A stretch of 35,825 nucleotides of DNA, taken from a virus. Shown here one piece after another: positions 1-7,501 of this stretch; the stretch's first letter is position 1, and every line of letters begins with the position of its first letter. The notes under the pieces were generated by a model. That model was not told the origin of the DNA. It ran no database searches and was given only the letters and a program-made list of their open reading frames with translations. The stretch lies in the IMG/VR virus record IMGVR_UViG_3300012926_000012, positions 1-35,825 of that record. One strand, 5' to 3'. The translations under genes and the position numbers were made by a program.

Positions 1-1572
1 CGCGGCGGGGACAAGAGCGGATGTATCCAGAGGATCATGCTGGCCCGGCGCATCATGAATCCAGGCACCATCGGCGTCATCGGGATGCGCAACTCCGATC
101 AGGTGAGACGCTACCACGAAGACGTAATGCTTAGGGCATACCCGCAGCTCATGCCCTACTACCATAAGACAGAACGCAAGATTGTTCTCCCCTGCTTGCA
201 AAACTCTCCCCCCTCAGAAATCCATTTCACCTACGCCGAGAGCCTGGACGACGTTATCCGGCGCTTCCGGTCGGCCAACTACTTCGACATCTTCATAGAT
301 CAGGCTGAACAGTTCTCAGAGCAAGAGCTGCGCGAGATCAAGCAGGCTGTACGCTGGCCCGGCGTTCCAATGGGAACATGCAAGTTCATGCTCGCCTTCA
401 ATATGGGCGGTGTTGGCATCGGATTCCTGCGTAAGAAATTCCATGACCACGAGTACAACCAGCGCGAGCGTGCGGAAGACTACGCCTTCATCCACGTTGG
501 ACCATATGACAATGTTGAGTGGGTACGTCCGGCACTGATCGACGATGGCCTAACTCCCGAAGACTTCTACGGTTGGTCTGAAGCAAAGCGGAAAGAGTAC
601 TGTGCCACCCGCAGCGACTACGGAATGTCGCTGGTGAGCCAAGATGACGCGCTCATCAAGCGGGATTTTGAAGGGTCGTGGGACTCACTAGAAGGAGCGT
701 TCTTTAGCCGATCCTATGACCGAGACGCGACAGTGCTTTCTCCAGAGAAAGTATCGGAGTTGATTAGGCCGTGGTGGGAGAAATGGCTTGCTCAGGACTG
801 GGGCCGTGGTCACTACTGCCCTACTTACTGGACGGCGCGCGGTGAAATCTCACCGCAGGAAGCAAAAAGCATTCTTGGATGGGACATCAAAACATCTCTC
901 AAGGTTGCCATCATCTACAGAGAGCACATCGCTGGTGGTGAGGCTGTTGCAGATGGTGGTGGAAATAGGGAATTGTCTGAGAAAGATATCGCTCGCAAGA
1001 TCATTGAACGAACTCCTGCGGGAGAGCGCAACTCATTGCAAGACTTCTTTCTATCGCCAGACGCCTTTGCCAAACGTAGCAGCCATCACACTATCGCCGA
1101 AGAGATGGGCGAGATCATGGACGCCAGCGGATTTCCCTATCCGAGAAGTGCAGACAATGATCGCATAGGCGGATGGGCTTTGATATCCAACCTTCTCCTT
1201 GGAACAAAGCGCCGTGGTATCAAGGGAGACGATGTATTGTTCATCTCCGCTAATTGTCCAGAGCTAATATCCGCGCTTCCTCTGGCAATGCGCGATCCAT
1301 CAAACTTGGACGATGTACTGAAGACCGACAAAGGGTCGGCAAAGATTGAGCAGGACGTCATCGATTCTGCACGCTATGCCCTAAAAAGCATGCTTCAGCC
1401 TGGCCGCAAGCCGCAAGAAGAAAAGGTCAAAGAGCGCATGCGCGAGCTGGAAGACACTGGACTTGATGAGCACAGTCTACACATCTACCGCTGGCGCTTA
1501 AACCAAGAGATGCAGAAGGAAGAAGCACCCATCACGCTGGGTCGAACCCGCAGCCAAATCATTAAACGCTGA
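1..1572 (+). CDS. terL: Phage terminase large subunit (5' truncated by window)
   Basis: Probable large terminase, the ATPase/nuclease motor that packages phage DNA into proheads. The frame is open from base 1, so the N-terminus lies upstream of the window; the first codons read RGGDKSG, possibly the end of a deviant P-loop. Counting from the internal Met at 37, FIDQAEQFSE at about residues 86-95 resembles a Walker B segment. The C-terminal part, with an ISANCPELISALP stretch and a later D-x-x-D-x-x-RYAL pattern, resembles the terminase nuclease-domain end. The small basic repeat gene starts 1 base after the stop. No small terminase or portal gene is visible because the left side is cut. Family assignment is by recognition, without a search. 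Confidence 0.75.
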   Translation, partial: RGGDKSGCIQRIMLARRIMNPGTIGVIGMRNSDQVRRYHEDVMLRAYPQLMPYYHKTERKIVLPCLQNSPPSEIHFTYAESLDDVIRRFRSANYFDIFIDQAEQFSEQELREIKQAVRWPGVPMGTCKFMLAFNMGGVGIGFLRKKFHDHEYNQRERAEDYAFIHVGPYDNVEWVRPALIDDGLTPEDFYGWSEAKRKEYCATRSDYGMSLVSQDDALIKRDFEGSWDSLEGAFFSRSYDRDATVLSPEKVSELIRPWWEKWLAQDWGRGHYCPTYWTARGEISPQEAKSILGWDIKTSLKVAIIYREHIAGGEAVADGGGNRELSEKDIARKIIERTPAGERNSLQDFFLSPDAFAKRSSHHTIAEEMGEIMDASGFPYPRSADNDRIGGWALISNLLLGTKRRGIKGDDVLFISANCPELISALPLAMRDPSNLDDVLKTDKGSAKIEQDVIDSARYALKSMLQPGRKPQEEKVKERMRELEDTGLDEHSLHIYRWRLNQEMQKEEAPITLGRTRSQIIKR

Positions 1573-1573
1573 C

Positions 1574-1900
1574 ATGTCAAAAATAGAAAGTCGGCGCAGA
1601 TATCAAAAATCTGCGAAGGGGAAAGCTGCGCAGCAAAGATATTGGCAAGGCGAAAAAGGGAAAGCTGCACGCGCTCGCTACAAGCAGAGCGATAAAGGTC
1701 TTGAAACACAGAGACGATATGGGAAAACTCCTGGCGGCAAGCTTACCCAGAAAAAATATGACAGCACGGACAAAGGTAGAGAAAAATCACAACGCTACCG
1801 TCAATCTGAGCTGGGCAGAATCACGTGCAAACTTATAGCTCAATCCCCCACAACCAAGCTCATGCAACGGCTCTATCAACAAAGGAGGCGCGATGGCTGA
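1574..1900 (+). CDS. Small basic protein of six ~13-residue repeats
   Basis: A 108-residue, very Lys/Arg/Gln-rich protein built from about six tandem repeats of 13-14 residues with the pattern R-Y-x-x-S-x-K-G-K-x-x-Q. The first copies (for example RYKQSDKGLETQ) are clearest and the last is degenerate. Similar basic repeat proteins occur in phage genomes without a known function. Charge and repetition suggest nucleic-acid or virion binding, which is inference. It begins one base after the terminase stop and its end overlaps the start of the phosphoesterase gene, so the three are probably co-transcribed. No Cys, no signal peptide and no membrane segment are visible. Confidence 0.7.
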   Translation: MSKIESRRRYQKSAKGKAAQQRYWQGEKGKAARARYKQSDKGLETQRRYGKTPGGKLTQKKYDSTDKGREKSQRYRQSELGRITCKLIAQSPTTKLMQRLYQQRRRDG

Positions 1901-2741
1901 ATTTCGTGCAGCAGTAATCAATGACCTTCAAATACCGTTCGAGGATAGGGATGCGGTAGATGTAGCGCAGCAAATCATCCGCGATTTCAAACCAGAAGTC
2001 CTAGTACTCAACGGTGACATCTGGGACTTGCTCAACCTCAGCGCTCATCCCACGGTGAAGACTCAGATCAATGAGCGATCTATCGTTGAGCTTGAAAGCG
2101 AGATAGACCGCGGCGTAACTCTCCTCAAGAGGTTAGTCAAAGAGACGAAGCCAGAACGCATTCTCATCACCGCCGGCAACCATGAATTCCGCGTTATGAG
2201 GGCTATAGCCAATGCAGACACCAACGCCAAAAAACTGCTTGAGCTTAAAGTGATACGTGATGCCTATAGGTATGAGTCTATCTTCCGGTTCAACGAGTTG
2301 GGAGTTCCATTCAAGCATGCTGGAGAGTATCCGCGTGGCCTGTGGCTGCACCCATCTTTACCGCCAGAGAAGAATTTCTGGATAGAGCATGGCTACATAG
2401 CCCGCAAGAAGACAGGATTCACCGCCAATGCGCTGCTTGAAGATCGAATGAGCAACGTGCTTACCGGACACTGTGAGCGCCTATGTATGTTATGGCGCAG
2501 CGTGAATGGAGATAGACACTTCTGTGCCCTGGAAAATGGAAATCTGTCTATGCTTGGCGTGCCCGGAAAGGGAGATGGAATCTACTTCGGAGTGCCCCTC
2601 AGCGTCCCAGACTACCGTAACTCAGAACAGGGTCTAACGCTGCTTACCCATGTTTCCGATAAGTGGTTTCCCCAGGTAATACGCATCTCGCAGGGAACCT
2701 CGTTCTGGGGAAAGAAGCTCTATAAGACGAGGCTGAAATGA
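1893..2741 (+). CDS. Calcineurin-like metallophosphoesterase
   Basis: A 282-residue metallophosphoesterase of the calcineurin-like superfamily, which hydrolyses phosphomono- or diesters with two metal ions. The metal-binding motifs appear in order: D11-L-Q13 (Gln where most members have His), G41-D42, G95-N-H-E98, H166 and G192-H193. The protein ends soon after the last motif, so it is a single-domain enzyme. The start has a strong AAAGGAGG ribosome-binding site and overlaps the end of the repeat gene by 8 bases. The substrate is not predictable; phage members next to terminase genes have been suggested to act on nucleic acids or nucleotides, without proof here. The DxQ variant of motif I is the only oddity. 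Confidence 0.9.
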   Translation: MAEFRAAVINDLQIPFEDRDAVDVAQQIIRDFKPEVLVLNGDIWDLLNLSAHPTVKTQINERSIVELESEIDRGVTLLKRLVKETKPERILITAGNHEFRVMRAIANADTNAKKLLELKVIRDAYRYESIFRFNELGVPFKHAGEYPRGLWLHPSLPPEKNFWIEHGYIARKKTGFTANALLEDRMSNVLTGHCERLCMLWRSVNGDRHFCALENGNLSMLGVPGKGDGIYFGVPLSVPDYRNSEQGLTLLTHVSDKWFPQVIRISQGTSFWGKKLYKTRLK

Positions 2742-3052
2742 TATTCCAAGGAACTTACTTAAGGAGATGGTATCGCGATGACAATCTTAAGTATTTCGGA
2801 GGTTCGCTTCCAGACGATACGGACATCATTTATGCCCCGCATAAAGGATGTATTGGAACATCTGACGAGGAAGATGTAGGGCCGTTCATTTTGATTAGCC
2901 CAGAATATGCCATCGAGGGACGCATGACCCACATGGCATTGTTGCATGAAATGGTTCATCTAAAACTCCTTCCCTATAAGAGGCATGGAGAAAGATTTCA
3001 AGTCGAGATGCTGCGACTCGCCAAGCTAGGCGCGTTTAAGAATCTGTGGTAA
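2738..3052 (+). CDS. SprT-like zinc metalloprotease
   Basis: A 104-residue SprT-family protein. The zinc-protease motif H70-E-M-V-H74 is followed by H83 as the likely third ligand, and the N-terminal NLKYFGGSLPDDTDIIYAP segment fits the family's entry region. SprT/Spartan proteins cleave DNA-bound or DNA-crosslinked proteins; phage copies are common but their targets are unknown. There is no C-terminal zinc ribbon, so this is the minimal catalytic core. The start overlaps the phosphoesterase stop by 4 bases (ATGA), which implies translational coupling. Confidence 0.85.
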   Translation: MIFQGTYLRRWYRDDNLKYFGGSLPDDTDIIYAPHKGCIGTSDEEDVGPFILISPEYAIEGRMTHMALLHEMVHLKLLPYKRHGERFQVEMLRLAKLGAFKNLW

Positions 3053-3065
3053 AGGAGAAACGTCA

Positions 3066-3473
3066 ATGCTATCCGTCTATCTAGCAAGCAGATATTCTCG
3101 AAGAAATGAACTTCGCGAGCACGCTCGGATATTAGAGAAAGCGAGGATACATGTCACCAGCCGATGGCTCCATGAAGACGAACCGCTACAGTGCAAGCTT
3201 GGAGATCATAGCCCAGAGTTTTATCAAGAGACGGCCCTGATCGACCTTGAGGATGTTAGGCAGGCAGATGTCATCGTCTTCTTCTCCGAAGACCCACTCG
3301 TGGGCACACCGCGCGGAGGCCGGCATGTAGAGTTTGGATATGCTCTTGCGTTAGGTAAAAAACCAATTGTGATTGGCGGGGAAGAAAACATATTCCATTA
3401 CTTGCCGTGGGTTGAGGTCTATTCATCGCTCGAATTATTCGTCGAAAGGTATGCGCATGCCGAAGCTGTCTGA
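3066..3473 (+). CDS. Nucleoside 2-deoxyribosyltransferase-like enzyme
   Basis: A 135-residue protein of the nucleoside 2-deoxyribosyltransferase/DNPH1 superfamily, whose members cleave or transfer the N-glycosidic bond of deoxynucleosides or deoxynucleotides. Family features seen are the N-terminal VYLASRYSRR segment, a D60-L-E-D-V-x-x-A-D68 pattern, the GTPRGGRHVEFG loop whose E89 is the expected nucleophile, and the following ALGKKPIVIG strand. A good SD (AAAGGAGAAACGTC) precedes the ATG. The next gene starts inside its 3' end and also acts on deoxynucleotides by family, which suggests a two-gene deoxynucleotide pool cassette. Which base or sugar is used cannot be read from the sequence. 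Confidence 0.82.
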   Translation: MLSVYLASRYSRRNELREHARILEKARIHVTSRWLHEDEPLQCKLGDHSPEFYQETALIDLEDVRQADVIVFFSEDPLVGTPRGGRHVEFGYALALGKKPIVIGGEENIFHYLPWVEVYSSLELFVERYAHAEAV

Positions 3474-3798
3474 AGGTGTAAAGTATGACGAAGGAAAACC
3501 ACGCTATGACTTGCTTCCTCCATACGCCTTAAGCCAGCTTGTCGCTGTCTATACGTTCGGGGCCAAGAAATACGATGATGATAATTGGCGGTTAGGCATG
3601 AAGTGGCGCAGAGTATTTGGAGCCATCTTAAGACACCTGTGGGCATTCTGGGGAGGAGAAGAGACGGACCCGGAAAGCAACGTACCACACTTGGCGCATG
3701 CGGCCTGGGGATGCTTTACGCTTCTGGATTACATGAGATATCGACGCGAGTTTGATGATCGGCCATCAGCCGATGAAACTCCTCGTACTTCCCGGTGA
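3457..3798 (+). CDS. DUF5664 / dATP-dGTP diphosphohydrolase-like protein
   Basis: A 113-residue protein matching the phage DUF5664 family (dATP/dGTP diphosphohydrolase N-terminal domain, related to MazZ). Seen are a YDEGKPRYDLLPPYAL start, VYTFGAKKYDDDNW, and LRHLWAFWGGEETDPES followed by PHLAHAAWGCF, the acidic and His residues expected for metal-dependent pyrophosphate release. The ATG at 3457 is preferred because AAAGG lies 7 bases upstream; 3451 is an alternative. Its first 17 bases overlap the deoxyribosyltransferase gene and its last 83 bases lie antisense to a small minus-strand gene. No PurZ-like gene is in the window, so 2-aminoadenine DNA cannot be inferred; salvage or removal of purine dNTPs is the safer reading. 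Confidence 0.78.
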   Translation: MPKLSEGVKYDEGKPRYDLLPPYALSQLVAVYTFGAKKYDDDNWRLGMKWRRVFGAILRHLWAFWGGEETDPESNVPHLAHAAWGCFTLLDYMRYRREFDDRPSADETPRTSR

Positions 3799-3895
3799 AT
3801 CGATAGTCTACCCATGCACCGCATAAAGTGCAGACTTTGGTTGCAATATCTGATGCAAACCAGAAGCCATTCTGCCACCCTATTTCATCTGCCAT
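3716..3895 (-). CDS. Small zinc-finger-like protein, last gene of the early operon
   Basis: A 59-residue protein not recognised by name. It contains V-C-T-L-C-G-A-W-V and, about 20 residues later, F-H-R-L-M-A-D-H, a C-x2-C ... H-x5-H arrangement that could bind one zinc. The ATG at 3895 has an AAGGTGATTTT ribosome-binding site and lies 5 bases after the stop of the upstream Cys-rich gene, so it closes the leftward operon. Its 3' half runs antisense through the last 83 bases of the DUF5664 gene, a convergent coding overlap. Codon structure and Cys/His pairing support a real gene despite its size. Confidence 0.6.
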   Translation of the reverse strand: MADEIGWQNGFWFASDIATKVCTLCGAWVDYRFTGKYEEFHRLMADHQTRVDISCNPEA

Positions 3896-3899
3896 AAAA

Positions 3900-4169
3900 T
3901 CACCTTCCGCCAGATAGATCTATTTGCTCGTATTCGCTATAGCTTTTGGCCAGCATGCGATCTTCCTTTGACTCCCCGCGTAAATTATCTATCACCAGGT
4001 CACCTTCTTCAATGGAAGCATAATCTTCGGAAAATATAAAAGTATCATGCCCCTCGTGCTCGGATTGCGGAGCCTTTTTCACTCTTTCTTCCACGCATCC
4101 ATAGCTACCATATCCACAATAGTATGACTTACGGCATGTAATGCAGACGAAATTAGTGTTGCATCCCAT
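3900..4169 (-). CDS. Cys-rich hypothetical protein (GYGSY type)
   Basis: An 89-residue protein with an N-terminal Cys cluster, F-V-C-I-T-C-R-K-S-Y-Y-C-G-Y-G-S-Y-G-C, followed by an acidic, hydrophilic C-terminal half. Such CxxC-x5-C-GYGSY modules occur in small phage proteins of unknown role; zinc binding is likely but not shown. It is coupled to the preceding gene by a 17-base overlap and belongs to the DnaB operon. There is no membrane segment or signal peptide. Confidence 0.7.
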   Translation of the reverse strand: MGCNTNFVCITCRKSYYCGYGSYGCVEERVKKAPQSEHEGHDTFIFSEDYASIEEGDLVIDNLRGESKEDRMLAKSYSEYEQIDLSGGR

Positions 4170-4371
4170 TACGCACCCCCGTTATCACGGTGTTTGTTCT
4201 GGGATCATCCTTGTGAAGCTCGATGACTTTCTTCGTAAACCAGAATGGATCAGCCCTGTATAGTTCATCCTGGAACATTTCGGCTGTCCTGCGATGATAT
4301 TCGAGTAAACCCTTAAGCCACTCTATCTCAGACCATGGCCAGATTCGATTGCGTAGAAATTTAATTACCAT
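4153..4371 (-). CDS. Hypothetical protein downstream of dnaB
   Basis: A 72-residue protein, not recognised. The ATG at 4371 is chosen because GAGAGGAAGT sits just upstream, and it gives a compact 11-base overlap with the dnaB stop; a Met 39 bases further upstream has no comparable site. The sequence is amphipathic with many aromatic residues (RIWPWSEIEWLKG) and a helical EYHRRTAEMFQDELYRA segment. Tight coupling to dnaB suggests a replication-associated accessory role, but this is context only. Confidence 0.65.
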   Translation of the reverse strand: MVIKFLRNRIWPWSEIEWLKGLLEYHRRTAEMFQDELYRADPFWFTKKVIELHKDDPRTNTVITGVRNGMQH

Positions 4372-5710
4372 ACTTCCTCTCTCCATCCCAAAATCTACAC
4401 TGCTCGGCAATGTATTCGCAACTAGCCCGGCCTATCGGACCTTGCCGTTGTTTCGCAACGATAAAGACTGCTTTACCCCTTAATTCTTCGTTAGTTGGCT
4501 CGTAGTATTCTGGCCGATGTGGAAAGATCACCAAGTCGGAATCCTGCTCAACGTCACCAGACTCGCGAAGGTCAGACAAGACTGGTTCATGGTCTGTACG
4601 CTTGGCAGTCTCACGGCTAAGCTGGTGCAGGATGATGACTGGAATATCCAAGCTCTTTGCCATAGCCTTTGCGCCGCGCGTTATCATGCCAACCTCTTGT
4701 ACGCGATTGCCGTAGCGCCGTGATCCTTCTGGCGGAGTGATGTGGTTGAGCTGATCGATGATAATGAGATCAAGTCCGGCTCTATTCTTTAGAACCATAG
4801 ACTTTGATCGTATCTGCTGAATGCTCTGGCCCGGAGCATCATCGATATAGATTGGAGCCTCGGCAATCTCTCCCAGGGCCGTGCTTACACGCAGCCTGGA
4901 GGTATCCGTGGTGCGGCCTTCCTGAATCTCCCACAGCGGCACTCCAGCGCGTGCGGCAAGCATCCTATTTAAGATAGCGCGCTTCGCCATTTCAAGAGAG
5001 AAGAATGCGACTTTCTTATTAAGAACTACTCCCGCTTCTAACGCTATGCAGCACGCCGCACTCGTCTTGCCCATTGCAGGGCGAGCTGCTATCACAATCA
5101 AATCCTGCCTCTGAAATCCACACGTCAGCCTATCAAGCTCGCGTAGCCCGGATCGTATTCCATCTGCTCTGGCATTTTGCTCAAAGATTGCGTCGATTCT
5201 GGGGTATTGTTGCTTGACGTACTCCCCAAAGCTTTGCAGTCCAGATGCGATATTCTGTTCGGCCAGAGTTTGGAATGTTGTCTGTGCCTCAGCTACTATT
5301 TCATCGGCGTCGGTAGACTGGTCTGCGGCTGCGGTGATGATGCGCGAAGCTTGTGTGATGGTCTGCCGTAGAACAGACTTATCTTTGATAATCTCAATAT
5401 ATTCGGTGATGCTGATGCGGTATGGAAGTCCTTCCATAAGGCTGGCGACGTAGGCCACGCCGCCTACCGCCTCAATTTCTTTCTTCTTGGACAGACTCTC
5501 GGCCAGCGTCACGATATCTATGGCGTGACCGGATGAAATGAGGTCTGACATACGCGCGAAGATACGTTGATGGCTTGATAAATGAAAGTCTTCAGAGGCT
5601 AGCTTTTCCGAGGCCTCATAGAACGCCGCATTATCGAGCAGAATTGCCCCGAGTACAGACCTCTCCGAATCGAGACTGGCCGGCAGAACTCCCTCGAAAT
5701 CCGAACTCAC
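4361..5710 (-). CDS. dnaB: Replicative DNA helicase, DnaB family
   Basis: A 449-residue DnaB-type helicase, the ring helicase that unwinds the phage replication fork 5' to 3'. The N-terminal domain (about 8-110) has the classic SERSVLGAILLDN start; the linker is about 130-180; the RecA-like domain carries Walker A A209-R-P-A-M-G-K-T-S217, F-S-L-E-M around 237-241, Walker B L-I-I-I-D-Q around 315-320, and a C-terminal IFPHRPEYYEP ... VAKQRQGPIG segment with the arginine-finger region. Length is typical. It starts at a GTG that overlaps the stop of the upstream zinc-ribbon gene (GTGA) with GGAGACGGAT as ribosome-binding site. The initiator and probable loader are on the opposite arm at 18046-19408. 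Confidence 0.96.
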   Translation of the reverse strand: MSSDFEGVLPASLDSERSVLGAILLDNAAFYEASEKLASEDFHLSSHQRIFARMSDLISSGHAIDIVTLAESLSKKKEIEAVGGVAYVASLMEGLPYRISITEYIEIIKDKSVLRQTITQASRIITAAADQSTDADEIVAEAQTTFQTLAEQNIASGLQSFGEYVKQQYPRIDAIFEQNARADGIRSGLRELDRLTCGFQRQDLIVIAARPAMGKTSAACCIALEAGVVLNKKVAFFSLEMAKRAILNRMLAARAGVPLWEIQEGRTTDTSRLRVSTALGEIAEAPIYIDDAPGQSIQQIRSKSMVLKNRAGLDLIIIDQLNHITPPEGSRRYGNRVQEVGMITRGAKAMAKSLDIPVIILHQLSRETAKRTDHEPVLSDLRESGDVEQDSDLVIFPHRPEYYEPTNEELRGKAVFIVAKQRQGPIGRASCEYIAEQCRFWDGERKYGN

Positions 5711-5895
5711 TTATCCGTCTCCGGGATACTGGTCTGTCCGACTAGCTTCGTATCTCGGCAGTTTTGATGCCGCGCCTCTATGATCCGGTAGCGGTCGTGG
5801 CGGTGAATGGGAGTACCGCAATCTGAGCAGTGTAGCTTGCCTTTCGGCAAAGTTTTAGACTTGCGGAATCTTTGGAACCATGTAGGTAGTTTCAT
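5707..5895 (-). CDS. Small zinc-ribbon protein upstream of dnaB
   Basis: A 62-residue basic protein with K-L-H-C-S-D-C-G-T-P-I-H-R-H followed by E-A-R-H-Q-N-C, a plausible zinc ribbon. The ATG at 5895 is preferred over 5928 because GGAAGGTG lies upstream and the Met-Lys-Leu-Pro start is compact. It overlaps the HNH gene by 4 bases and its TGA stop overlaps the dnaB GTG start. Function unknown; a helicase-associated or transcription role is conceivable from context only. Confidence 0.65.
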   Translation of the reverse strand: MKLPTWFQRFRKSKTLPKGKLHCSDCGTPIHRHDRYRIIEARHQNCRDTKLVGQTSIPETDK

Positions 5896-6218
5896 GCAAC
5901 ACCTTCCATCTTTGGTTTTGGGGGACAAGGCTTAGGATTGTGCAATTCTACGAGGTGGCAATGCGCACATCCCCAAGCCAAGTTATCTAGGCCCCAGCCA
6001 TATCTGCGCTTTGCCTTGAGGTGTACAAGATGTCCGTGACTCCACGGGTCTGGGCCATCCCACGCGAGAGGAATATCCTTGCAGGACGAAGATAGCTTCA
6101 ACTCACATCGTCCACGTGCCCGCTCGTAAACTGCTAACCTTAAGGCTTCCTTCTCATCCGCATTCGGCTGACCGCGCCGCAGCTTTTTGCGTATGGGGAT
6201 AATGTAGGGGCGCTTCAT
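5892..6218 (-). CDS. HNH-type endonuclease
   Basis: A 108-residue HNH family nuclease. The zinc-binding half is G-R-C38-E-L ... C46 and G-C84-A-H-C87, and the catalytic beta-beta-alpha part is H63-L-V-H66 ... N79 ... H88 ... H93. HNH enzymes nick or cleave DNA; near helicase genes they can act in recombination, packaging or as free-standing homing enzymes. Its ATG overlaps the methyltransferase stop (ATGA) and AAGGTG is the ribosome-binding site. The short length, with no extra DNA-recognition domain, argues for an integral phage gene and against a homing invader. Confidence 0.8.
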   Translation of the reverse strand: MKRPYIIPIRKKLRRGQPNADEKEALRLAVYERARGRCELKLSSSCKDIPLAWDGPDPWSHGHLVHLKAKRRYGWGLDNLAWGCAHCHLVELHNPKPCPPKPKMEGVA

Positions 6219-6832
6219 GCGAGCACCTTCATTCCGATCAACTGTTCCGCATATTCAGCAATGCAGCTTGCTAATTCGGAATGGATGGTAGCCAGTGCGG
6301 CAGCCCTGATCTTCTTATCCATATACATGAGATGGTCGATACCAGCGCGTGATGGGTATCGACCATCCCGGCGCATTTGACTGTATCCTTTACTAATCCC
6401 TTGTGGGAGAATCGGAGACACAGCATTGCCCCAAAGGTAGAAAGAACCGCAATGATGCACTGCATTGCCCACAAACTGCTGTGCGGCTCTGACATTTTCC
6501 ATCACATAGGGAACGCCGCTGGCTTCGCATATCGAGCGCGTGTGATTGAAGAGTGCGATCCCCATTTCTGGATGCTTTGGATTGGGATGGAAGTGCTTCA
6601 TGCCGTGCACGCTGAATTCTCCGCAAGGCGAGCTGGCGCAGATGAAATCGACGTTGAAAAATTTGATCGTATCGATGTTCATCTGCAAGACGTCCCGTTG
6701 CTCAAATTCACAACCCATTGGAATTTCTAGAGGTCGTACTAAGTCGACTCCGATACATTCCCATCCCCGCGCAGCGAATGCCTTGCTCCATCCAAATCGC
6801 CCGCAAAAGAGATCGAGAAGGCGCAGCTTCAC
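6215..6832 (-). CDS. C5-cytosine DNA methyltransferase-like protein (short)
   Basis: A 205-residue protein with the core motifs of C5-cytosine methyltransferases: motif I L-D-L-F-C-G-R-F-G-W-S (6-16), motif IV S-S-P-C70-G with the catalytic Cys, and motif VI M-E-N-V (111-114). Full-length enzymes usually exceed 300 residues, so the target-recognition region is very short here. It may need a partner, methylate with loose specificity, or have another role. The start is a GTG that overlaps the TGA of the upstream 54-residue gene, and the stop overlaps the HNH start. Protection of phage DNA from host restriction is the family-based expectation. No cognate restriction enzyme is recognised. Confidence 0.8.
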   Translation of the reverse strand: MKLRLLDLFCGRFGWSKAFAARGWECIGVDLVRPLEIPMGCEFEQRDVLQMNIDTIKFFNVDFICASSPCGEFSVHGMKHFHPNPKHPEMGIALFNHTRSICEASGVPYVMENVRAAQQFVGNAVHHCGSFYLWGNAVSPILPQGISKGYSQMRRDGRYPSRAGIDHLMYMDKKIRAAALATIHSELASCIAEYAEQLIGMKVLA

Positions 6833-6993
6833 TCTTCTTCACCATTACGCGCGCGCGACATTCTGCAATCGTGGGCGTGGCGGTTCTCAACATAGCCGCA
6901 TCCTGGACATGGAAGCATATTGGGACAGTTGAGATAATGCCTGTCATCACCCAGGCAGCATACTTCTTCTTCGGCGCTGTGCTCGTGTGTCAT
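6829..6993 (-). CDS. Small zinc-ribbon protein (54 aa)
   Basis: A 54-residue protein with an acidic N-terminus and L-P-C-P-G-C-G-Y preceded by V-C-C and followed by H-x-C, consistent with a single zinc ribbon. It starts with ATG inside the stop of the upstream 46-residue gene (ATGA) and ends on a TGA overlapping the GTG start of the methyltransferase gene. These two exact overlaps are the main evidence that it is a gene. Function unknown. Confidence 0.55.
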   Translation of the reverse strand: MTHEHSAEEEVCCLGDDRHYLNCPNMLPCPGCGYVENRHAHDCRMSRARNGEEE

Positions 6994-7130
6994 ACCGCGT
7001 TTACCTCCATTGGCTTACCGCAACGGCAACGCAATAGATACTCTGCGCCGGAGCGGGTGAGATAGATGCCCCACTGCGTATCGAAGCGGCACTTGTGAAA
7101 CGGATTGAGTAAGTGGAATATCTTTTTCAT
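6990..7130 (-). CDS. Small basic Cys-containing protein (46 aa)
   Basis: A 46-residue protein with a basic, aromatic N-terminal half and a terminal L-R-C-R-C-G-K-P motif. It starts on an ATG overlapping the stop of the preceding 120-residue gene (ATGA) and ends overlapping the next start, so it fits the coupled operon exactly. No function is recognised; the C-x-C-G-K-P tail could be half of a metal site. Confidence 0.5.
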   Translation of the reverse strand: MKKIFHLLNPFHKCRFDTQWGIYLTRSGAEYLLRCRCGKPMEVNAV

Positions 7131-7489
7131 GCCGCACCCCTGGCCCGGTTACGCAGCTTGGCCCGCTCAAGAATCCGGCCACGATTCTTTTCGTAGTAGC
7201 TCTGGTAATACGCCCGATCCTGTATGGCGGCACCAAATGGCTGCCGCTTTTCGGTCAGCGTCGATGCTGGTTTGGTGCCGCGTGGTCTCATGCCAATGAT
7301 GGGCGAGCAGTCGCAATGGCTATCGAGGCGGGCAAATATAATCTCTTGCGTGCTGTTCTCAAGTAACCACTCAAAACATCCTTCGCATAGAGGCTCGTGC
7401 ATCTTGTGCCGCGATATGATGAACATCGCTCCGGCCCCACATACATTGCAGTGGCTGCGCTGGCAAATTCTTTTTGGTCCCTGTCCCAT
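7127..7489 (-). CDS. Zinc-finger hypothetical protein
   Basis: A 120-residue protein, not recognised by family. It has H-C-N-V-C-G ... L-C-E-G-C, a four-Cys zinc site within the first 45 residues, and a basic C-terminal helix rich in Tyr, Lys and Arg (YYQSYYEKNRGRILERAK) that could contact DNA or RNA. The ATG at 7489 is chosen because AGGATG lies about 8 bases upstream. It is the first gene after an intrinsic terminator at 7502-7535, so it may head a separate transcription unit or depend on read-through from the LexA-like promoter. Confidence 0.65.
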   Translation of the reverse strand: MGQGPKRICQRSHCNVCGAGAMFIISRHKMHEPLCEGCFEWLLENSTQEIIFARLDSHCDCSPIIGMRPRGTKPASTLTEKRQPFGAAIQDRAYYQSYYEKNRGRILERAKLRNRARGAA

Positions 7490-7501
7490 AGATTCATCCT
7501 G

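Noticed and set aside
3457-3798. 2-aminoadenine (Z) genome pathway
   Set aside because: A MazZ-related DUF5664 protein is present, but no PurZ-like adenylosuccinate synthase or other required gene is seen.
6377-7065. Overlapping plus-strand frames opposite the methyltransferase and small zinc genes
   Set aside because: They are antisense to genes with recognisable motifs and exact stop-start coupling.
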